Source: an uncultured Clostridia bacterium (GTDB lineage: Bacteria > Bacillota > Clostridia > Oscillospirales > Acutalibacteraceae). Taken from it: a DNA stretch of 5,862 bases. The notes below the pieces were generated by a model that did no database searches, was not told the origin of the DNA, and worked only from the letters and a program-made list of their open reading frames with translations. The translations under genes were made by a program, and so were the position numbers. Of the stretch, positions 5,648 through 5,862 are shown one piece after another. Every line of letters starts with the position of its first letter. The stretch's first letter is position 1. The DNA is taken from NCBI GenBank assembly GCA_945926705.1, contig CAMEMA010000064.1:1-5862 (forward strand). The letters are read 5' to 3'.

Positions 5648-5862
5648 TTATAAAATATTAAAAGTACCGTTCACATCTTCCAGCGGGTCTGTACAAACAA
5701 GAGTGAGCGTAGAAATAGCCACCGCAGGTGATTCTCCGTCAGTAAATTCAGGCTTTGTAAAAGATTTCAACATAACTTTTTCAAACTTATATGCATACTT
5801 TTCATTGTTTTGGTTATCCAAATGATAAAGCAAAATAGTAGCTTCACGTTGTTCCGGAGTGC
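5648..5862 (-). CDS. C-terminal part of a probable tail tube or tube-cap protein (5' end outside window)
   Basis: The frame is open from the right edge to TAA at 5650-5648, giving about 71 residues. The part visible runs TPEQREATILLYHLD, a polar turn, then YAYKFEKVMLKSFTKPEF, then AVAISTLTLVCTDP. A strand Y-x-F-x-x-V followed by a loop and a hydrophobic strand just before the end is seen at the C-terminus of gp19/gp48/gp54-type tube proteins. With so little sequence this is mainly a context call. There is no start in the window: the apparent start at 5833 is a TTG (Leu) inside the frame, and coding continues upstream without a stop. Confidence 0.5.
   Translation of the reverse strand, partial: TPEQREATILLYHLDNQNNEKYAYKFEKVMLKSFTKPEFTDGESPAVAISTLTLVCTDPLEDVNGTFNIL

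Noticed and set aside
1..5862. tRNA or other structured RNA genes, integrase or insertion sequence ends
   Set aside because: No cloverleaf, CCA-type acceptor, transposase or terminal inverted repeat was seen on either strand.

Overview
The window reads as part of the late structural region of a tailed phage or prophage with a contractile (T4-like, myovirus) tail, from an AT-rich genome whose host is probably a low-GC bacterium. Every supportable gene is on the minus strand, so transcription runs from high to low coordinates. The tail assignments rest on protein family resemblance recalled from the sequence. No database search was run.

Layout in transcription order: (1) 5862-5648, the C-terminal end of a probable tube or tube-cap protein, cut by the window edge. 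(2) 5645-5115, a 176-residue protein of probable tail tube/tube-initiator type. (3) 5073-4216, a 285-residue T4 gp26-like baseplate hub/tail assembly chaperone. Near its 3' end the +1 frame opens into a well-formed helical domain (4325-4161), which suggests a gp26-gp51-type fusion made by +1 frameshifting at CCC_TTT_CGC (4332-4324). (4) A 134-base AT-rich leader (4160-4027) with a hairpin. (5) 4026-2578, a tape-measure-like protein. (6) 2599-1364, a protein with amphipathic tape-measure-like helices and a CHAP/NlpC-like cysteine peptidase domain. (7) 1283-1, a free-standing Vsr/EDxHD-type homing endonuclease with fourteen 17-residue repeats, running off the left edge.

The structural genes form one assembly module: tube-type proteins, a chaperone pair that probably escorts the tape measure, the tape measure itself, and a cell-wall peptidase carried in the tail. 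The endonuclease is a selfish insertion between late genes.

Two points stand out. The first is the putative +1 frameshift, whose site closely resembles the influenza PA-X motif. The second is the last ~40 codons of the tape-measure ORF, which look like an internal piece of bacterial DprA rather than phage tail protein. That piece sits exactly where the tape measure breaks off and a -1-frame ORF with no ribosome binding site takes over. It is either a real DNA capture that split the gene or a chimeric assembly junction.
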